Positions 24,658-36,300 of a DNA stretch of 43,557 nt are shown here, piece by piece. This DNA is from Spirulinaceae cyanobacterium SM2_1_0 (GTDB lineage: Bacteria > Cyanobacteriota > Cyanobacteriia > Cyanobacteriales > Spirulinaceae), in contig JAAUTY010000039.1 in the NCBI GenBank assembly GCA_012031265.1, forward strand, positions 1-43,557, given 5' to 3'. The notes beneath the pieces were generated by a model. The model was not told the DNA's origin and searched no databases. It worked only from the letters and a program-made list of their open reading frames with translations. Both the position numbers and the translations under genes were made by a program. Every line of letters begins with the position of its first letter. Position 1 is the first letter of the stretch.

Positions 24658-25776
24658 ATGAACTCCCCCTCTAGCCTCGTCTGTGTCAGTCTCGGTACGC
24701 GGCCAGAAGCGATCAAACTCGCACCCGTGATCCAGGCGCTGCGGCGATCGCCCCACTTGCAAACCCGCGTCATCCTCACCGGTCAACACCGCGAGATGGT
24801 CGATCAGGTCATGCAGCTTTTTCAGCTCCAAGCGGATCACGATCTCGACATCATGCAGCCGCGCCAGAGCCTCACCGACATCACTTGCTATAGCTTGCGC
24901 GGCTTGGAAAATCTCTACCGCGAGCTAGAGCCTAGTATTGTCCTCGTCCAAGGCGACACGACCACTGCCTTTGCGGCCGCCCTCGCCGCCTTCTACCAAC
25001 AGATTCCCATCGGTCACGTTGAGGCTGGCCTGCGCACAGATAACCTCTTCAACCCTTACCCCGAAGAAGCCAACCGCCGCCTGCTCTCGCAACTGGCACA
25101 GCTCCACTTCGCCCCTACCGCACGCGCCGTCGAGAATCTCCAGCGCTCTGGGGTCACTGGACAGATTCACCAGACCGGCAATACCGTGATTGACGCCTTG
25201 CTCACTGTGGCGGCTCGCGAACCGGCCTGCCCAATTCCGGGACTGGACTGGGCGCAGCAGCGGGTCTTGCTTGCCACCGTGCATCGCCGCGAGAATTGGG
25301 GCGAACCGCTGCAAGATATTTTGCAGGGCTTCCAAGCTTTGCTGGACAAGTTTCCTGACACGGCCTTATTGCTGCCCATGCACCGCAACCCGACGGTGCG
25401 CGAGCCAATCCAAGCCGCGCTGGGAGAGCATCCCCGCGTCTTTTTGACCGAGCCGCTGGACTATGCACAACTGGTCGGCGCGGTACAACGCTGCACGCTG
25501 CTGCTCACCGATTCCGGCGGCTTGCAGGAAGAAGCACCGAGCTTGGGGAAACCGGTACTCGTCCTGCGAGAGACCACCGAGCGTCCGGAGGCGGTCGAAG
25601 CCGGAACCGCGCGCTTAATTGGCACCGCGCCCGAGCAAATTGTGGCGGCGGCGAGCGAGCTGCTGAGCCAACCGGCCGCCTATGCGGCGATGGCAAACGC
25701 GATCAATCCTTTCGGTGATGGGCAGGCGGCAGCGCGGATCTGTGCACTGGTTGAGGATTGTCTAGGAGCAGGTTAA
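24658..25776 (+). CDS. wecB: UDP-N-acetylglucosamine 2-epimerase (non-hydrolysing)
   Basis: Interconverts UDP-GlcNAc and UDP-ManNAc, supplying ManNAc-derived sugars for surface polysaccharides. The 372-residue length fits. Visible motifs: GTRPEAIKLAPVI at the N-terminus, TGQHREMVDQ, VQGDTTTAFA (catalytic Asp), GHVEAGLRT (Glu), YPEEANRR (Glu), ATVHRRENWG (His), LLLPMHRNP and LTDSGGLQEEAPSLGKPVLVLRETTERPEA. All catalytic residues known from the E. coli and Bacillus enzymes are present. The fold is GT-B like. It starts at ATG 24658 and ends six bases from the convergent peptidoglycan-binding gene. No polysaccharide cluster surrounds it. Confidence 0.95.
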   Translation: MNSPSSLVCVSLGTRPEAIKLAPVIQALRRSPHLQTRVILTGQHREMVDQVMQLFQLQADHDLDIMQPRQSLTDITCYSLRGLENLYRELEPSIVLVQGDTTTAFAAALAAFYQQIPIGHVEAGLRTDNLFNPYPEEANRRLLSQLAQLHFAPTARAVENLQRSGVTGQIHQTGNTVIDALLTVAAREPACPIPGLDWAQQRVLLATVHRRENWGEPLQDILQGFQALLDKFPDTALLLPMHRNPTVREPIQAALGEHPRVFLTEPLDYAQLVGAVQRCTLLLTDSGGLQEEAPSLGKPVLVLRETTERPEAVEAGTARLIGTAPEQIVAAASELLSQPAAYAAMANAINPFGDGQAAARICALVEDCLGAG

Positions 25777-25782
25777 CCAGCC

Positions 25783-27564
25783 CTAAGATTCGTTGGCAGT
25801 GGCCGGGGGGCGATCCCGCAGACCGATGCGGCCGGTCGCCAGCTCGACAGTGACCTCGTAATGCCAGAAGAAGGGCAGGCCGAGCCGACTCCCCGCCGCT
25901 GTCTCTGGTGTCAGGATGATGCGATAGGGGGAGGGAAGTTGTGCGCTTTGTACCCGGAAGTCGGCGATCGCCGCTGGCAGATCCACTTCTAACTCCGCAC
26001 CGCCATTCACGGCCTGCGGCTGCGAATTCGCTAACCAATCCGCCGGGACTTGCAGCACGAGGTCGCTGCTGGTGGTGTCCAGTTGCGTCGGGCTGGTGAA
26101 TTGCAGGGTTTCGCCCAGGTTCGGCTCACTGAGCTGATAGGTCAGCTCTGGGGCCGGGAAGCTGGGTAGAGTCGTGAAGTCGGACTGTCGCCGCGTCGGC
26201 AGACCCAGAGTGAGTTGCCCTGGGGCTTGCGGCTGGTCGCCCGCGCTGAGCACGTAGCCGGCATTCCACGGCGCGGGGAGCAGCGCCAGTGGATTGGGCA
26301 GGCTCGCTTCATCCTGGGTGGGTGCAATGCCGAGGTTGCCCGCCAAGCCCGCCGCTTTTAGCTCGGCTTCACAGGCGATCGCTCCGGGCGCGCAGGTCAC
26401 CTGCTGGACGACATGGACTTCGAGCGGGGCGGTCGTCGCGAGGTCGCCGATGCGAACCGTCGCCAGCGCTAGGTAGCCTGTCCAGACATTGCCCTCGCGA
26501 TCGCGGTAGACCTCCTGTTCATTTAGAGGTTGCAGTTGGGCGCGATCGCGGTTGAGCACATCCTCCCAGACGCGCAGGCCGGTGGAACCTGTATCGATTT
26601 GCAGGGCTAGCGTTTGTTCTCCCAGGGTCACCGGCAGGCTGAGGCGCATCGGCCCGCTCGGCAGCGCCCGCACGGGTAACGCCAGAGTTTTAGCAGGCGG
26701 CGTGGCAGGAGCTGAGGGGCGGGAATGGTTCACTACGCCGCCCGTACCGCGAAACAGGGCTGCTTGGGTGCGCGGGCCGACAATGCCGTCGGGACGCAAG
26801 CCGCGATCGCGCTGGAATTGCTTGACCGCTTCGGTGGTATTCGGGCCGAATCGGCCGAAACCGAGGTTGGCGATCGCATACCCCTGCCGCAGCAACGCCC
26901 GCTGCACTCGCTCAATCGCCGCTGGCGGGGAGTCGGGGCGCAGGACGCCCGGTGCCAGGGGTGCAGTGGAAGGCGGTGGGGTATTCGAGAAGAGGGCTGC
27001 CCACGTATTCGGGCCGACCCAGCCATCCACTTGCAAGCGGCGATCGCGCTGGAAATTCCTGACCGCTTGCTCGGTACTCGGCCCAAATCGCCCAAAGCCG
27101 AGACCTGCCAATGGATAGCCCAATTGCAACAAGCGGCGCTGTACCTGGGCGATCGCGGCCCGCTCGTCACTGCCGGGGCGCAGCAGACCGGGATAAACTG
27201 CGAGGCGGCCGCCGGTTCCAGTGGGGCGCGTGTAGGCGGCGTAGACCCAATTGCCGCTGCTCAGTTGCAACCAGCCGTCGCGCGTGGCGATCGCGGGCTT
27301 CAGCGGCGCGCCATTCGCCACGCAGGTCACGACATTATCCCCGGCAATGCGCGGCTGGCGGCGGGCATGGAGGCAGTTGCCGCGCGGCGTTGCCACATAG
27401 CGCTCAGCGCGGACAGGACGTTCACTGACCACCAGTGTCAGCGCCAGAGTGCAAATGAGCAGCGCTAAGCCCTTGGTCGCTGGCAATCGGCACCAGAGCA
27501 ATCGCCGCCAACGCGGGTGGGTTGGCGGTTGGGAAAATCTTTGGGGGAGTGGGCGTCGAGGCAT
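25783..27564 (-). CDS. Secreted peptidoglycan-binding protein fused to an aspartic-protease-like domain
   Basis: 593 residues. An Arg-rich N-terminus is followed by a hydrophobic segment (about 30-46, GLALLICTLALTLVV), so it is exported or anchored. A short SH3-like stretch (about 60-115, GNCLHARRQPRIAGDNV) precedes two PG_binding_1 repeats (about 135-190 and 210-265), each ending in an FQRDR...DG.VGP.T.AALF pattern. After a Pro/Ala linker, a domain from about 300 has LSLPVTLGEQTLALQIDTGS continuing TGLRVW; D-T-G at about 322 is the retropepsin/pepsin signature. GYLALATVRIGDL and the Cys pair in VTCAPGAIACEAE resemble bacterial DUF3443-like proteins. A second DTG is not evident, so it may dimerise or be inactive. 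It is probably periplasmic. Confidence 0.78.
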   Translation of the reverse strand: MPRRPLPQRFSQPPTHPRWRRLLWCRLPATKGLALLICTLALTLVVSERPVRAERYVATPRGNCLHARRQPRIAGDNVVTCVANGAPLKPAIATRDGWLQLSSGNWVYAAYTRPTGTGGRLAVYPGLLRPGSDERAAIAQVQRRLLQLGYPLAGLGFGRFGPSTEQAVRNFQRDRRLQVDGWVGPNTWAALFSNTPPPSTAPLAPGVLRPDSPPAAIERVQRALLRQGYAIANLGFGRFGPNTTEAVKQFQRDRGLRPDGIVGPRTQAALFRGTGGVVNHSRPSAPATPPAKTLALPVRALPSGPMRLSLPVTLGEQTLALQIDTGSTGLRVWEDVLNRDRAQLQPLNEQEVYRDREGNVWTGYLALATVRIGDLATTAPLEVHVVQQVTCAPGAIACEAELKAAGLAGNLGIAPTQDEASLPNPLALLPAPWNAGYVLSAGDQPQAPGQLTLGLPTRRQSDFTTLPSFPAPELTYQLSEPNLGETLQFTSPTQLDTTSSDLVLQVPADWLANSQPQAVNGGAELEVDLPAAIADFRVQSAQLPSPYRIILTPETAAGSRLGLPFFWHYEVTVELATGRIGLRDRPPATANES

Positions 27565-27702
27565 GGGCGATCGCTCCAGCAGTCACCTCCGCTACCGATT
27601 ATACGAGATCATCCGGCTTACAGCCGCCGACTGTCCCCAGGAATCGTCAACAGCCACTAAATTGATTAGTGATGACTGCTCACTGTGGGTCGCCCGCCAA
27701 CC

Positions 27703-29369
27703 ATGCCTCTGCCGCGCCTCCTGACCTTAATCATCGGGATCAGTCTCATCCTGGGACTCGTGCTGTGGTTGGTCAACTCGCTCTACCGACTCTACATTCA
27801 GATCGCCTTCACTGCGCCACTGTTGGCAAATCTCTTGTTGCTGCTGGTCATAGCGCTGCTGGGGTTGCTGATTGCCGCGTTTATCTACTATTTCAACCTC
27901 ACCAGGCAGCCGCGATCGCGCCGTCCCTCCCAGCGTCTCGCTACGCCGCTGCCGGAGCAGAAGGCAGCCGTCGCCAGCCAGAACCTCGCCGCCGTGCGCC
28001 AGCAGGTCGGGCAAATCCAGGACGAAGTAGCGCGGCAAGCCTTGCTATCGCGATCGCAGGAGATCGAGGCCAACTTGGCACGCGGCGAGGTGCGGGTTGT
28101 CGTCTTCGGCACCGGTTCGGCGGGCAAAACCTCGGTGATCAATGCGCTGATCGGCCGCGTCATCGGCACGGTCGCGCGCCGATGGGCACGACGCAGGCGG
28201 GCGAAACCTACCGCCTGCAACTGGCCGGGTTGGGGCGGGAGATTTGGCTGACGGACACGCCCGGGATTCTCGAAATAGGTGAGACGGGGAGCGATCGCGC
28301 TCAGATCGCCCGCCAGCTTGCCGCCGAAGCCGAGCTGCTGCTCTTCGTCCTGGATAATGATCTGCGCCAGTCGGAATACGAGCCGCTGCGAGCGCTGGCC
28401 GAGATTGGCAAGCGCTCGCTGGTAGTGCTCAACAAGTGCGACCTCTACAGCGACGCCGACCTCGAAACCATCCTCGCCCGCCTGCGCGAGCGCCTGCGGG
28501 GTTTGATTCAACCCTCCGATGTCATTGCGGTCAGCGCTGGCCCGCCCCCCTTTCTCTCTGAGGGCAATTGGCTCGAACCGCAGCCGGATATTCTGCCACT
28601 GGTGAAGCGTCTGGCGGCGGTCTTGCGCGCTGAGGGCGAAGATTTGGTCGCGGACAATATCCTGCTCCAGTCCCAGCGACTCGGCGATGAGGCGCGTCGC
28701 TTCCTCGACAAGCAGCGTCGCCGCCAAGCCGAGAAGATTGTTGATCGCTACCAGTGGGTCGGGGCTGGGGCGATCGCCGTCATGCCTCTGCCGGTGGTCG
28801 ATTTGCTGGCGACAGCGGCAGTGAATGCCCAGATGGTGGTCGAACTGGGCAAGGTCTATGGTTGCGAACTGAATCTGGAACGCGGCCGCGAGTTGGCGCT
28901 GTCGTTGGCCAAGACCCTGATGAGTCTGGGTGCGGTCAAGGGGGCGCTGCAACTGGTGACGACGGCGCTCCAGCTCAATGTCACGACTTACCTGGTCGGC
29001 AAGAGTGTCCAGGGCGTGACGGCGGCCTATTTGACCCGGATTGCGGGCAAGAGTTTTATCGAATATTTCCGCCACGACCAAGACTGGGGCGATGGCGGCA
29101 TGACCGAGGTGGTGCAGCAGCAGTTCAAGCTGGTGCAAAAGGATGAGTTTGTGCAGGCTTTTGTCAAGGATGCGATCGCCAGGGCCATCCAACCGATCCG
29201 CAGCACGCTGATGCTCGATCGCGAGACGATATCGAGCGAGCCACCGGAAGCATTAGCGCTCGATCCCCAGCCTGTGTTACCACTAGCAACCTACTCTCCT
29301 GTAGAAATTGAAGCGCGGCTGGAGGCGGACTGGGAGAGTGAGCGATCGCCGCGTGATGACGATTGGTAG
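27703..29369 (+). CDS. Membrane-associated GTPase with DUF697 (one-base frameshift)
   Basis: The N-terminal part (MPLPRLLTLIIGISLILGL, then a second hydrophobic stretch) gives two membrane helices, followed by a coiled region and the GTPase domain: G1 FGTGSAGKTSVINAL, then a break at 28171-28180, then MGTTQAGETY, G3 DTPG, G4 NKCD. The C-terminal third contains the DUF697 hydrophobic hairpin around YQWVGAGAIAVMPLPVVDLL. Before the break the frame reads IGTV, and after it the other frame reads APMGTTQ. One missing G (GTC GGC GCG CCG instead of GTC GCG CGC CGA) restores a protein of about 555 residues. Such Era-like GTPases with DUF697 are common in cyanobacteria, with unclear function. ATG 27703 is preferred over GTG 27685. 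It converges with ppc, 23 bases apart. Confidence 0.85.
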
Positions 29370-29392
29370 GAGCGATCGCCCGGCGGCTGGCT

Positions 29393-32300
29393 TCAGCCCG
29401 TATTCCGCATCCCGGCGGCGATGCCATTGATCGTCAGCAGCGCCCCGCGCAGCAATTCCTCCTTGCTGTAGCGGAAGTGGATCGCGCCCGCCGTTGTCTG
29501 GCGGCTGTACTGGCGCAGGCGCTTGAGCAGCGAGACTTGCAAAAAGCCGAGGGGAACAATGTTGCCATTGCGGAGTTGCACTGAGCGTTGTAACTCGATG
29601 TCGCCATCGAGCAAGTTCTGGTGACCGGCGATCGCCAGAATCAAATCCCGCGTCTGCTCATACTCAGCCGCAATCTGTTGGAACAAGGCATCAAAACGCG
29701 CCTGATCCTCCGGCAGCGATAGCTCACGAACGTAGTGCGAAGCCATACGCAGATCGACCTTCGATAAGGTCATTTCAACTTTGGAAATGGCCATTTTGAA
29801 GAAAGGCCACTTGAGGTAAAAGTAGCGCAGTAACTTCAAATTTTCCTCCGGTTCTTGGCTGAGCAGATCATGCAGCGCCGTGCCGACCCCATACCAAGCG
29901 GGCAGCAAGAAGCGACTCTGCGTCCAACTGAAGACCCAGGGAATCGCTCGTAGGGTACTCAAATCCTTCTTGCCGCCTTTGCGGCGGGCCGGACGGGAGC
30001 TGATTTGTAACTGGCTGATCTCCTGGATCGGGGTTACGGACATGAAGAAATCGATGAAGTCCGGCTGCTCATAGATCAGCGCCCGGTAGGCACGGCGCGA
30101 TCGCGCCGCCAATTCATCCATGACCTCATTCCACGGCTCGATGTCATCGAAGCCACTCCCCAACAAGCTGGCCTGAATCACGGCAGTTGTAGCTGTTTCA
30201 AGATGATAGAGCGCCAGTTCTGGCAGCGAATATTTCGACGCCAGCACCTCGCCTTGCTCCGTGATTTTGATCCGACCGTTGATCGTCGCATTGGGTTGCG
30301 CCAAGATCGCCTCATAAGCTGGGCCGCCGCCGCGCCCGACCGAGCCGCCGCGCCCATGGAAGATCCGCAGCGCAATGCCATATTCCTGAGCCAGATTTTG
30401 CAAGGCTTTCTGGGCTTTGTGAATCTCCCAGTTACTGCTCAAAAATCCGGAATCCTTGTTGCTATCAGAGTAGCCGAGCATCACCTCCTGTAGCGGTTGC
30501 TCGTAGGGTAGCCAGGATTGCAATTGCTGGTCGGCTTGCAGCACCGTCAGCGACTGCACCGCATCGTAGCCCCCAGCTAAAGCAGCTTGATAGAGCGGTA
30601 AATCGAAGAGCGATCGCATCACCGACGGCGCGTGCAGTAGGTCATCCACCGTCTCAAACAGGGGCACGATCCGCAGGCCGCTCTCGCCCGTCACCGGATC
30701 ATACAAACCCGCTTCTTGAGCGAGGATCAGCACCTCGAGGATGTCGCTGACATCATGGCTCATGCTGATCACATAGGTCTGACAAATCTGCCGACCAAAC
30801 TCTTTTTGGAGCCGTTGCAGCATCCGGAAGGTCTCGATCGTCTCCAGGGTGCGTGCTGAGAAGGGCGCTTCAGCCGGAATGAGCGGCCGCCGTGTTGGTA
30901 GCTCGGTGGTTAACCAGGCCTGACGCTCAGCCTCACTCAGCTCGTTGTAGGGCTTGGGCAAGACCTGTAGGTATTCCGTGATCTCGTTGATGGCATCAGA
31001 ATGCACCGAAGATTCTTGGCGAACGTCCAGTTCCGCAAGATGGAACCCATAAATTTCAACCTGAGCGATGAGCTTATCGAGGTCGCGGCAACTGAGACCC
31101 GTTTCGGAGAGATTGCGTTGGATAAGACGCAATTCGGTGAGGAATTCGTCACCGGAGCGATAGATTGTGCGGGGATTGATCTCCTCAATGGCTTGTTGTT
31201 GCTGAACATCAGTGCTGGCGAGCAAACGATTGCGATCGCGCGTATTTTCCAAGCGCTTTTGAATGTAGGCAAGCTTCAACCGATAGGGTTCTTGGCGATA
31301 GCGAATCGCGAGCTGATCGTAGATCTCGTTCAGATGCGCCCGGTCTTGTTCCAGCGAATCCAATAACTCCGGCAAAACACTGCTCCAGTGTAGGGAGAGG
31401 CTGAGCAGACTGGTCAGATTATCGAGTGAATCCAGATATTTTTCCAGCACAATATCGCGCTGGTAGCAAGCTGTGCGCCAGGTCACGGGGGGCGTCACCG
31501 ATGGGTTGCCGTCGCGGTCGGAGCCGACCCAGGAGCCGAAATAGCAGAAGCTATTGTGTGGGGGGTTCAAGCCTGGAAAGACACTGTGAAGGGCTTGCTT
31601 CAGGCGATGGGCCAGTTGTGGCACCGCGTCAAACAAGACCTCTTCAAAGTAGTGCAATGTATAGTCCACTTCATCCAGAACGGTCGGCTTGAACTGATGC
31701 AGCTCATCAGTACGCCACCAGAGCCGAATCTCCTCATTCAATTGCCGAGTCGCCTCTTCAGCTTCCCAAGAGTAGCTGAGACCGAGGCCGAGATACGCTT
31801 CCTCGGCACGGTCGAGTTGGTGGAGGATGCGATCGATGCGGCGCTGCTTGCGGCGAATTGTATGGCGGACAATTTCGGTCGGGTGGGCGGTGAAGACGAG
31901 TCGAATATCGAGATTGTTGAGCAGGCGTTGAATATGCTGAGGTGGCATATTCTGCTGAAACAAGTAGGGGAAAAGCCAGTGGAAGGTGCCGCCCTTGCGG
32001 TGTAGCGCACTGGTATCCTGCCAACTGCGTTCGAGTTGTTGAACACCGAAGGGGGGCTGTGCCGGTTCGTGACCATTTCCAGCCTCGGCGGCTGTCATAG
32101 TGGCCTCATGTTCGACAGCCAACGCCGGCCGCCCCGCCACATCCGAGCCATGCTTGTAGGTGGCGCTGCGTGCCAACTGTTGTTCCCGCTGCTCATAGTG
32201 TTGCTCGACGATGTTGATTAGCTGGAAATAGAGGGCAAAACCGCGCGCGGCGCGGATCGCTTCGTCGAGATCGAGGTGCTCAATCAGCTCCAGTAGCGCT

Positions 32301-32530
32301 TGTTCCGGGAGTTCGGCGGTTTGCCCTTCCGGGGAACACATGGAGCGCAACTGCCGCAGCAAGTCCACCATCTGCGGGCCACACTCCGAGAGCAGTACCG
32401 ATTCCCACAAGTCCTCCACTAGTTTGAGGCGATGGCGGAGCAGGAGCATAGAAGTAGAAGGAACCTGAACAGCCTGTTCGGAGGATTGGAGAAGCGGACT
32501 CATGATCTTGGCTCGTATTCTAGTCAACAT
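29393..32530 (-). CDS. ppc: Phosphoenolpyruvate carboxylase
   Basis: Carboxylates PEP with bicarbonate to oxaloacetate, the main anaplerotic reaction in cyanobacteria. The 1,045-residue length is typical of cyanobacterial enzymes. Motifs: [14 protein letters not shown] with the catalytic His, [41 protein letters not shown] (the catalytic loop), and the C-terminal MRNTG that closes the aspartate inhibitor site. The N-terminus lacks the phosphorylatable Ser motif of plant enzymes, as expected. ATG 32530 has GGGG about ten bases upstream; ATG 32503 is an alternative that shortens it by nine residues. No damage is seen. Confidence 0.97.
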   Translation of the reverse strand: MLTRIRAKIMSPLLQSSEQAVQVPSTSMLLLRHRLKLVEDLWESVLLSECGPQMVDLLRQLRSMCSPEGQTAELPEQALLELIEHLDLDEAIRAARGFALYFQLINIVEQHYEQREQQLARSATYKHGSDVAGRPALAVEHEATMTAAEAGNGHEPAQPPFGVQQLERSWQDTSALHRKGGTFHWLFPYLFQQNMPPQHIQRLLNNLDIRLVFTAHPTEIVRHTIRRKQRRIDRILHQLDRAEEAYLGLGLSYSWEAEEATRQLNEEIRLWWRTDELHQFKPTVLDEVDYTLHYFEEVLFDAVPQLAHRLKQALHSVFPGLNPPHNSFCYFGSWVGSDRDGNPSVTPPVTWRTACYQRDIVLEKYLDSLDNLTSLLSLSLHWSSVLPELLDSLEQDRAHLNEIYDQLAIRYRQEPYRLKLAYIQKRLENTRDRNRLLASTDVQQQQAIEEINPRTIYRSGDEFLTELRLIQRNLSETGLSCRDLDKLIAQVEIYGFHLAELDVRQESSVHSDAINEITEYLQVLPKPYNELSEAERQAWLTTELPTRRPLIPAEAPFSARTLETIETFRMLQRLQKEFGRQICQTYVISMSHDVSDILEVLILAQEAGLYDPVTGESGLRIVPLFETVDDLLHAPSVMRSLFDLPLYQAALAGGYDAVQSLTVLQADQQLQSWLPYEQPLQEVMLGYSDSNKDSGFLSSNWEIHKAQKALQNLAQEYGIALRIFHGRGGSVGRGGGPAYEAILAQPNATINGRIKITEQGEVLASKYSLPELALYHLETATTAVIQASLLGSGFDDIEPWNEVMDELAARSRRAYRALIYEQPDFIDFFMSVTPIQEISQLQISSRPARRKGGKKDLSTLRAIPWVFSWTQSRFLLPAWYGVGTALHDLLSQEPEENLKLLRYFYLKWPFFKMAISKVEMTLSKVDLRMASHYVRELSLPEDQARFDALFQQIAAEYEQTRDLILAIAGHQNLLDGDIELQRSVQLRNGNIVPLGFLQVSLLKRLRQYSRQTTAGAIHFRYSKEELLRGALLTINGIAAGMRNTG

Positions 32531-33348
32531 ATAGACCCCACAATTCTAAGATCAAAGCTGACGTAGTTTGCGATCGCGCTTTTTAATTTAAGAAATTGTT
32601 ATTCCCTGCATGGCCAGCACTCATTAATGGCGATCGCGCAAGTTGTGCTAGCACCATGATGGGTCAGTGAGCCAGATAACAGATAGTTTTCTGACCTAAT
32701 CAGATCCCCGTAAGTTTGCAGTAGCTTTGGCTACAAATTGCCATTCACTCGCCAGATGTGCGGGGAGCGGCGGCAGCCCAAAATCCAACTCCCAATCTTA
32801 GGGTGGCAACTTCTAATACTATCGTGAACCCCAAAAACTGCAAAATCGGAAGGGTTTGAAACCTTCCTCTACCATATATTTCATTCGTGGGGCAAAAAAT
32901 TTGGACTTGGCATAACACGCCTGCACCCAAAATTTTGCGAGGCTGCCTCTTCGCCTTGCTGATTGATGGGATTAAGCCAACTGTACGAGCATCATTCTAC
33001 GCTGGATCATTGCGAGACTGCGCTGGGAACGTGCAGCTGAGCCTCGACCAATCATTGCCATACTGGTAATGAGGTGAGGGGATCGTCCGGGAGCATCCCG
33101 GATTGGCAGCCCTCACCCTAAATCGCTCTCCCAAAAATGGAGAAGGGACTGGGGGATGTAGACGCGCAGTGGCTGCTCGCAGATTGGGCCGTGAATTTGC
33201 AAAAGTGGGACGCCTCGCACTCGGTCTCTCCCCGAGCGATCGACGACCGCTGGCTGCATCCAAAAACCCAGACGCAACCCGTCGCACCTCTACTGCCAAT
33301 CAGGGACAGTCCCGCCAGCAAAAGTTGATTCTCCCAACGACAGGCACC
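32531..33348. other. Long intergenic region upstream of ppc and the hybrid kinase
   Basis: 818 bases without a supported gene. The left part (32531-32900) is AT-rich, contains two HIP1-like sites and should hold the ppc promoter. GGAAGG-(G)TTT-G-AAA-CCTTCC near 32850-32869 can form a bulged hairpin. Around 33070-33158 lies an interspersed repeat. The plus-strand frame of the kinase stays open back to 33103, but residues encoded there come from the repeat and from non-coding-like sequence, so I place the kinase start at 33349. Confidence 0.55.
33110..33158. repeat. Interspersed CCCTCACCC...GGGGGATG repeat, copy 1
   Basis: CCCTCACCCTAAATCGCTC then TCCC-AAAAAT-GGAGAAGGG and ACTGGGGGATG. It resembles a family of short imperfect palindromes, CCCTCACCC(T)AAATC-CTCTCCC...GGGAGAGGG, scattered through many cyanobacterial genomes. 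A related copy lies at 40805-40852. An inverted GGTGAGGGG lies 35 bases upstream, which may be the other end of a larger unit. Confidence 0.6.
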
Positions 33349-36300
33349 ATGCTCAGTGACGGTAAAAAGCCGATTTTATTGGCGAGTCATACCCCCGACA
33401 CGCCGCAACTCGACGCGCGAATCCGAGCCGACAAACTCGCACGCGAGCACCCGTGCCAGGTCGTCGCGACTGGGGCAGCGGTGCGGGAGTTTTGCCGCCA
33501 ACGGCAACCCATTGCTTTGCTGCTGGATCTGCACTTGCCGGGACTGGCGATCGCCGAAGATGTCCCCGACTTTGCCACCGCCACCGCCGTCATCGTCCTC
33601 GGCGATCGCGGTGACGAAGCCCTCGCCGCCGAGGCGCTGGCGCTGGGCGCGCAGGACTATTGCGATCGCCAACAAGCGCACTCCCCCCTCCTTGCCCAAC
33701 GACTAGAGCGGGCGATCGCCACCCACTCCCCGCCCGTTGCCCTATCGGATCCCTGCCTGCTCACCAAGATGGCCGACATTGCTGAGGACGCGATCATCGC
33801 GGTGGATGCCGCGCAACGGATTATTTTTTTCAACCAAGGGGCGACACGCATCTTTGGCTATGCGGTTGCAGAGATTCTCGGTGAGCCGCTAGCGCGGTTG
33901 CTCCCGCAACGCTTCGCCCAGGTTCACAATCAGTACGTCCAGGGGTTTCAGACGGAAGCCTGGCCTGCCCGACGCATGGGCGATCGCCGTCGCGAAATCT
34001 GGGGCCGCCGCCGTGATGGCGGCGAGTTTCCTGCCGAAGTGTCCATTGCTAAACTCGCCACCCCAACCGGCCCGATCTTGGCGGCGATCTTGCGCGATGT
34101 CAGTGCCCAAAAACAGAGCGAGCTAGAGCTAGAGCTAGAGCGTGCCCAACTGGCGCGTGCCCAGCGGGTGGCTCATGTTGGCAGTTGGGAATTTGATTTG
34201 CCGACCGCGACGCTAAGCTGGTCAGCCGAGTTATTCCGCATCTGTGGTTTGCCGCCAGAGACGCGGCCGACCCTGAACGGCTATCAAGCGCTGGTGCATC
34301 CTGACGACACCGCCATTTGGCAGACCGCTTGGGCACAGATGTACGAGCAGGGTCAACCCGCCGAAGCCGATCTCCGGCTCGTGCGGTCTGATGGTCGCAT
34401 CCGGCACGTCTACGTGCAGGGCGAGCCGCTCGTCGCGCCGTCGGGAGAGTTGACTGGCTTGTTTGGGACGCTGGCTGACATCACCGAGCGCAAACACACC
34501 GAGGCCCAACTCCGTGATAGCCAGACGCAACTCAGTCGGCAACTGGTGCGCATGGCGTTGTTGCAGCGGGTGAGCGACGAGATACGCCGCAGCCTCGACT
34601 CACGCCAAATTTTCCATACGGCGGCGCAGCAGATCGGGCAAGCGTTTCGAGTCGATCGCTGCCTGATTCATGTCTATCAGCCGGAACCGACCAATCGGGT
34701 GCCGATCGTTGCCGAGTATCTGAGTACGGATACGGCTTCACTCTTGACAATCGAAGTGCCGATCGCGGGCAATCGCCATATGCAGCGCTTGCTCACCCAA
34801 GAACGGGCGATCGCCAGTCCCGATGTCTATACCGATCCCCTCTTGGCCGCCGCCGCCCCGTTCTGTCGCGATATTGGTCTCCAGTCGATGTTGGCCGTAG
34901 GGACGTTTTACCAGGGCCAGCCCAATGGTGTGATCGGGCTGCACCAGTGCGATCGCCCGCGCCACTGGACAGCCGACGAGATTGAACTGATCGAGGCCCT
35001 CGCCGGTCAACTCGGCATCGCCTTGGCGCAAGCTGATCTGTTGGCGCAAGAGGTGCAGCGCCGCCAGGAACTCGCCGAGAGCAATCAGGCTCTACAAGCG
35101 GCGAAAGAAGCGGCCGAGGCGGCGAGTCGCGCTAAGGGTGAATTTCTCGCCAATATGAGCCACGAAATTCGCACGCCGATGAATGCCGTCTTAGGGTTTG
35201 CAGACTTGCTACACCCGCTGGTGGTGGAGCCGCAGGCGAAATCTTATCTGGAGGCGATCGCCGCGAGTGGCAAAGTCCTACTGACTCTGATCGATGACAT
35301 CCTCGATCTCTCCAAAATCGAAGCGGGCCGCCTGAAGCTACACTATGAGCCGATCGATCTGCGCGCCACCATCAACGAAATTTGGCAAATCTTCCAGCAA
35401 AAAGCGCTGGCGAAGCAATTGGCATTCTATGCAGAAGTGGACGCTAGCGTCCCAGCCGGACTGTATTTTGATGACGTGCGCTGGCGGCAGATCCTGCTCA
35501 ATCTCGTCGGCAATGCGCTGAAGTTTACCGAACGCGGCACCGTGCGGGTGACGGTGCGAGCATACCCCAGCCCCAACTCTGCCGACGCCGTCGCCCTCGA
35601 GCTGCGGGTCACGGACACCGGCATCGGCATCGCCCCCGAAGATCACGAGCAGCTTTTCCAAGCCTTTCGACAAAGCGACGGTCAGAGCACCCGTCGCTAT
35701 GGTGGCACCGGCCTGGGCCTGGCGATCGTGCAGCACTTGACCCAAATGCTCGGGGGTCATATCGAGCTGAGTAGTCAGGTAGGGATCGGCACGCGCTTTA
35801 CGCTGTCCTTTCCGGAGGTGGCGATCGCCCCGGAACCGCCTTTAGCCCCGGCGATCGCCCCGACAGCAGGCGATCTCGACCAATTCCAGCCCGCGAAGCT
35901 CCTAGTGGTCGATGACGTGGCCTCCAATCGTGAATTGATCGCGGGCTACTTTGCCAACACCGCGCACCAGTTGCTCTTTGCCAGCGACGGCACGACCGGC
36001 GTGGAATTGGCGCGCACGCAGCAGCCAGATTTGATCCTGCTAGATCTGCGGATGCCAGGACTAGATGGTCGCGGCGCGGCGTTGATTCTGAAGCACGAGC
36101 CAGTGACCCGCACCATCCCGATCCTGCTGCTGACCGCGCAGTCGCCCCAGGATGATGAGGCCGAACTACAGCAACTCTGCCAGGGGTTTGTCCGCAAGCC
36201 CGTGAGTCGCCAGCAGTTGGTGGCCGCGCTACGCTCCCTATTGCCGTTGCGGGCTGAGCCGGATCCTGACACGCGCGTCCAACCGGCCACTGCCGCTGCG

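Noticed and set aside
27888-29192. Long minus-strand open frame opposite the GTPase
   Set aside because: Composition is Gln/Arg-rich and mirrors the codon bias of the sense gene; the sense strand carries the GTPase motifs.
33103-33348. N-terminal extension of the hybrid kinase by 82 residues
   Set aside because: The extra residues are encoded by an interspersed repeat and non-coding-like sequence; ATG 33349 begins right before the receiver-like fold.
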